From: Loripinus fragilis
Taxonomy: Eukaryota > Mollusca > Bivalvia > Lucinida > Lucinidae
Direction: 5' to 3'
DNA: 64,000 bases
Assembly (NCBI GenBank): GCA_964019695.1
Contig: OZ026516.1
Span: forward strand, 79,811,018-79,875,017
The notes beneath the pieces were generated by a model, which was not told the DNA's origin, ran no database searches, and was given only the letters and a program-made list of their open reading frames with translations. The translations under genes and the position numbers were made by a program. Below are positions 54,201-60,200 of this stretch, piece after piece. The number at the start of each line of letters is the position of its first letter. Position 1 is the stretch's first letter.

Positions 54201-57200
54201 TAATTTTAACATTCAAAATCGTAATGCGGAAATGGGCCCTGAAAATCGGTATGATTCCTCAAAATTCCGAATGGTTGGCATCTCTGTAAAGGGAGACTAA
54301 TTTTGCAAGCCAGGATGGGTTCTGGTTTTTCTGTGGCGCTAAGGGAGAATAATCTAACAAGTCCGGTTTTAAGTAGAATAGAACAGAATTGTTTCTTTTT
54401 CTCCCCGAGAAAACGGATTACGAAGTCGCAAATCTCCGATTTAAATGACCATTAAAATCCTTTTTACATAAAAGTTCCTGTTATTGAATAAATTTGTTCA
54501 CAATATGGAATTTTAAGGGAGATTGAGATTGATACAGGTGAAAATCGGAAGATCATCAGTCCCCCCCCCTCTCCCCAAATCTCTAAAATGCTCATTACTT
54601 ATTGTTACATTCCGGTACATTAGTTTTCCATTGAATTTCATTGTTACAGTTGTTTCAGTTGATTTTCTCCATTTTTTTTTCACTCGTTACATTCGTTACA
54701 CTTGTTTCAGGCAGATTGTGTCTATAAAAAAATCTCTAAGATGCTTGTTACTTATCGTAACAGTGCATTGCATCAGTTTTCCATTGAATTTCATTGTTTC
54801 AGTTGTTTCAGTAGAAGATGTCCAATATTATTCCCACTCATTTCATTCTTTACACTTGTTACAGCAGTTTCAGGCAGATTGTGCCTATAAAAATATCTCT
54901 AAAGGGGTTTACGAAAACTAACTGTAATTCGCTAGAATGTGTTTGCTCGCACAAACAATTTTTTTGAGTCCATTAACGATAAGTTGCGATTAGATGCGAT
55001 TTGGGGCGCAGAGATACGAACTTAAACGCAGCATCGCAAATCCTTGCGATTGACTCCAAATATTTCAGTCATGACAACCCCACATTCAGCTTCCCTAAGA
55101 AAACCTATACAGGTACCCAGTAACCGAAAACGGGTCACAATCGGCCAGCCGGTGAACGCCATTAAAGAGGAGGTGGACAGGGGGGGCGGGGGTACGGGGG
55201 TGGAGGGTGCGGAATCGGGGGTGGAGGGTGCGGAATCGGGGGTGGAGGGGGCGGGAAGCGGGGGTAGAGGGGGCGGGAAGCGGGGATAGAGGGGGCGGGG
55301 AGCCTGGAAAGATTGGGGCGGGAAATCGATTTTTTTTTTTATAGAAAATTCAAAGAAAATAGCAGTTTTATGCCTATAAGTAATATTAAGGTCCACCAAG
55401 AAAAATATGCATATTTGTGTGGACTATTTTGTCACACGACCCACGTAATGTATGGCGCCAGTAGGATTTCAGCTTGATTTTTACTGTCGTTCAAAGAACA
55501 GAGATTACCGAGAAAACCAGATTAACAGGGTAGGTTGTCTTTAGGTGAATGATAGATCTTGTCACTTAGTGACAGAAACAAATCCAACTAATATAGGAGG
55601 CTTTAAATCTACTATTTTAAGGAACCGATTAGCCTAATTGTTCAAAGAACCAAATTGACTTCTGTAAACTAATAAAAAGTTAAAACACAACATGAGTAGT
55701 GCTATGTTCGATAGTTCGCATTTTGATATATAATTGTCAGTGTTTGAGAAACTAACTAAACAATGATTGTTTGACAGACCCAAAAGTTTAATACCACACA
55801 TATCGCCAAGCTTGGAAAATTTATGCTAGTGTCTTGATTTTTCACATTATCGACGTATCACGCATTCTACAGAGATATTTGCATGAAAAAGAAAATGTAT
55901 TGAGGCTTAAATGCAGAGGAAAGTCATTCCCTTTTTCCACACATGCGAAAATGTTTCATGAAGTTTCAAAAGCTCCTTGGCGCTTATGTTTATGTTATAA
56001 TGTCTACCCGACTCAAACCATCGCTTATCGTACAGGGAGACTCCCTGAAATTAAGTATAAAATACAACTTTTTACAAGATCAAGAAATCTCCCGGATCTG
56101 ACTGAACAAGTTTACTTTATTTTCTTGTCTTCTGCTGGTAACCTTTGCAAACAGTTTGTACCCAGGTCAGCACCGACAGAATGCCTGTCCTGATCTGGAT
56201 TCTACTGGTCCTGATCTGGATCCAAAGTATTTGACACCTTGGCTCTGATGTTCATGAAAAAAATCGAAAAGGTTAATTTTGAAAAAAAAAATCAGCAGAT
56301 GGAAACAAATGCATGAAAAATCACCAAGTATGCAAATAATTAATTGACACTTAAGAGTAAGACAAAAACATGTATTTATTGATTTCAGTCGATGTTATTC
56401 AGACTTCAGTCGATGGTACACCATCGCAAATGACCGCCTTTTACATGAAATGTTGCCCGTGCCATCTACATCATGTGATCTAAGCACCTGCAAAGTTTGA
56501 AGTTGTTACATCCAACCATTGAGGTAGAAATGTATTTACAAGAAAATATAGTATATGAACTTGACTGTGACATCAAGGAAATATTGCCAAAAATAGTGAG
56601 TATGATCAGGAAATACCACAATCACAAACCGCAGACAACCCTGTGGCACCGCGAGGAAGAGCCGCTCCACCTTCAAGTTATGAGTAGATGCATTAACACA
56701 CAAAATTTGAAATTCCTATCTCAAAGAATATTGGAGATATGCACCAGACTTGCAGTTTCTAGAAACTAGGTCTGAGGTCAAGTTCAAGGTCACAGAGACC
56801 CAATTATACTACCTGACACTTTGTCATCCCAAGATGCATCTACACACCGATTTTGGGATTCCTACCTCAAATAATATAAGAGATATGCTCCGGACACGAT
56901 TACTCAAAAAAACTAGGTCAGAAGTCAAGGTCACCATGACCTGTAAATGGTATGTGACACTCCGCCATCCCAAAAAGCATTTACACACCAAATTTGGAAT
57001 TCCTATCTCAAAGAATATAGGAGATATGCACCAGACTCGATGCAGTTTCTAAAAACTAGATCAGAGGTCAAGTTCAAGGTCACAGTGACCCAACTATGGT
57101 ACAAAACACTTTGTCATCCCAAGATGCATCCACACACCAAATTTGAGATTGCTACCTCAAATAATATAAGAGATATGCTCCGGACACGGTTATTCTAAAA

Positions 57201-60200
57201 ACTAGGTTAGAGGTTAAGTTCAAGGGCACAGTGACACGAAAAGGGTACGCGACACTCCGCCATCCCAAGATGTATCCACATACCAAAATTGGAATTCATA
57301 CCTCAAAGAATAAAGGAGATATGAACGGAGACGAAGCGGGACGGACGGACACACGGACGGACGGACAGTGCGATTACTATATGCTCCCCAAAATATAAGG
57401 GTCGTTCGGGTAACCGAAAACAAGAAGTGTTTTGGCCTAATATACACGTAAATACTGTTTACTTTGCTCACTCCAGAAGAGACATTCATCTCATGTGACA
57501 GTACTTTTAAGGGGTCCCGCAGCGCAGATGATAACGTGTAGGATTGCAGATGCAAGTCTGACTGCAGATACAGGGGCTGAGAGTTCGATCTCGGCCTGGT
57601 CCCATACTTAAGTGGAGATTTGATCTGGAAATAAATTCTACAGCCATTCTCCTCCCTTCCGCTGATTCAAGTAGGGTTAAGCATAAAAAACAAACAAACT
57701 AAAGTATGTTTAACTCTTTGTCCCCTGAAAATGCAGATGGGTCTTTGGTAAGCTATTTTTAGAATTAATTTTGGTTCCTGGCTACGCTTAAGTTCATGAA
57801 CAAGAACAAAATTTTATCAGGGGGAGGGAAAAATCTGACAGGGGTAGGGAAGTGGGGTTGGAGGGGGAGGGAAGTGGGGAGAGAGGGGGAGGGAAGTGGG
57901 GTGAAAGGGGGAGGGAAGTGGGGTGAAAGGGGGAGGGAAGTGGGGGTTGGGTACCCCCCTGTCCACCCCCTCATTAAAATGGCGTCTCGCTAGTAGTCCC
58001 ATGATGGCCCAACATTGGTAGCTTTGTGCTTTCTCAAAGGTTCCAAACCAGTACTACTAAAGAAATTTACAGCTTTGTGCTTTTTCATGTGGTCTGAACC
58101 CCTTCCCAGTACTCTCTCCACTGGATATGTGCATGAATAAACATCCTAGGACTATGAACATTTTCACCACATACATGTAATACTCCTTTATGTATTCCGT
58201 CCCTATTTTAAGAGTTCCTGTATTCTGAAATAATCTTTTTTGGCTAATGGTTAAAAGGTTGACAGGTAAGTATGGTCTAGGAAACATGGTAGCGTTAAAT
58301 TAAACTGCAAGAGGCGCGTTCTAATCAAGATATGCAATGTCTATCTTTGGATGACTTATGATACAAACACTAAGTGTGACCATTCACTTTTTCAGAGTGG
58401 TTTTATTGTTTAATATTATTTTTGTGACATTTTTATTTGATGTCCGTGATCATTTCCATTGTTATTAAGCGCATGCATGTACAAACAAATGTTGTAAGAG
58501 TGAAATGCATTTGTACATGTAACCACTGCCCCATCCCTATCCGCCAACGCCGCAAACTTACGATATACTGTAGCCGATAGCGGGGCCGTGGTAGTTTTTT
58601 GGAAAGTTATATAACCTCTTGATTGCACCCCCTCCTCCACACACACCACCACAGTAAAGGGTAAAGGTCAGGTTTTTAACATAATTCATGTCTCCAGGTG
58701 AAGACAGCATAAAAACATGAAATATAAATTTTTAAAAATAATCAACAAAATCTGCACCGCCTTGGAACTGTCAGCAAAAGAAATACACGTATTGGAAAGC
58801 TTCAACAAGTTTTACGGTACCAACCTCACTCTTAATTCTGATATAGCTCTCAGACTGATCTCTGCCCTAGAAAAAATTGTTGTGCATAGTAGGACTAAAA
58901 ACAGTGTCTAATCCGTTACAAGAATGTCCCCTTGTGATGGAGTGGAGCATGTACCAGAGCACTGGAAAATAAGCAAGACACCAGACCCACTTTTACTCAT
59001 GGCTTATCGGGAACCAAGGTTTATGGGGAACAGGACTGATTTAGAGTCCCAACAAAAGACTTGACATGCCCGGTATCTAGCTCGTGAACCCTGGTCTGCT
59101 GGGACTACACCACATATGCTGTGAGAGACAGACAGACAGAATGACAAATACATGTAGTGACTTAGACAGACAGACAGATAGACAGACAGAGATTTGCAAG
59201 ACACACACACAGACATTATCCTCATCTGAGGGTGTTTAACATACACGGATCCATTCCCTCACCCCCTGTAAAATCACAACACTATAGGGTGACCCGGAAC
59301 CCCTAAAATTCACAAGGGTACCAAGCGAGCATTTAATGCTGGACCATCAAAAGGCATTTCACTGGCGGGCCGATGATGTCCCGCTTATAGCTTTCTCCCC
59401 TTGTCAACTATAAAGTGGCATTGGATCAAAAACGTTATAGGAACGCTTCAATTCGCAACGATTCACTTTTTGTAGTTACAATACGTATTGATTGGTATGT
59501 GAGTGTACACCTTCATTTTCCGAACGTTATAATTCGCTTTCACTTGTCCGATTCAAATCGTTTTAATGCGCAGATGTTCGCTACAGTTGGCAAAACATCG
59601 CAGAGATATCTCTTGATAAGTCATCTTTCGCTAGATATGCAAATTAGCGGACCACGATATGCAAATTTGCACACAGCTGCGATCTCTAACGTATGTTGAT
59701 GCACGCTTTACGAAGACTTACGATTGATAAACGTATTAAGACGAATCCTTACGAATAACTGTGACGAACATTTATTCCTCACAAATTTTTAAATATGCTT
59801 AAAATTTTCCGACGAACTACACTAATTGTAGCGATCACAAACGAATACAACGCATCCATGCGAACATCACCAACGATTTAAAACGTACATTTACGAATGA
59901 TAACGGATCAGGCTGAAGTCCTATTCGTCAGTATGCGCATGATGAGGTTGGGTCGTTTTCATCTATGTGTGAGGAGGCCTTAAGATGCTTGTTACTTATC
60001 GTTACAGTCCGTTACATTATTTTTCCATTGAATTTCATTGTTACAGTTGTTTCAGTGGAAGATGTCCAATTTTTTTCACATTCATCTTTATTTTGCACTT
60101 AAAACGCTGCAGTAAAGTGTTACAATCTTGTTATTATTGCCTTGATCTAGACAGCTTGTACTGTTATATATTGTTACACTGTTACATTGTAACAAAATAT

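Larger units (their letters stand above)
54903..59979. mobile_element. 5.1-kb insertion with TAA duplication (PIF/Harbinger-like by target site)
   Basis: The tandem unit reads CTC-TAA-GATGC intact but CTC-TAA-insert-TAA-GATGC here. The insert starts AGGGGTTTACG and ends GTGAGGAGGCCT, so terminal inverted similarity is only a few bases. Inside are two G-rich minisatellites, a MITE-like copy, a tandem array, a SINE and no recognisable transposase. It is either a decayed large element or a host for many later insertions. Confidence 0.6.
54581..60130 (+). repeat. Three tandem units of about 155-165 bp, the third split by a 5.1-kb insertion
   Basis: Units start at CTCTAAAATGCTCATTACTT (54581), CTCTAAGATGCTTGTTACTT (54734) and CTCTAA (54897). 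The third continues only at 59980 with TAAGATGCTTGTTACTTATC. All share TTTTCCATTGAATTTCATTG and CAGTTGTTTCAGT. Confidence 0.8.

Noticed and set aside
54523..54921. 132-codon plus-strand frame rich in phenylalanine and valine
   Set aside because: Translation of a tandem repeat (units at 54581, 54734 and 54897). Similar phrases recur within it because the DNA repeats.
55022..55399. 125-codon proline-rich minus-strand frame
   Set aside because: Produced by the G-rich minisatellite. No conserved domain.
56750..57198. Overlapping frames with repeated KTRSEVK and FGIPTS phrases
   Set aside because: Translations of a 147-bp tandem unit in different frames.
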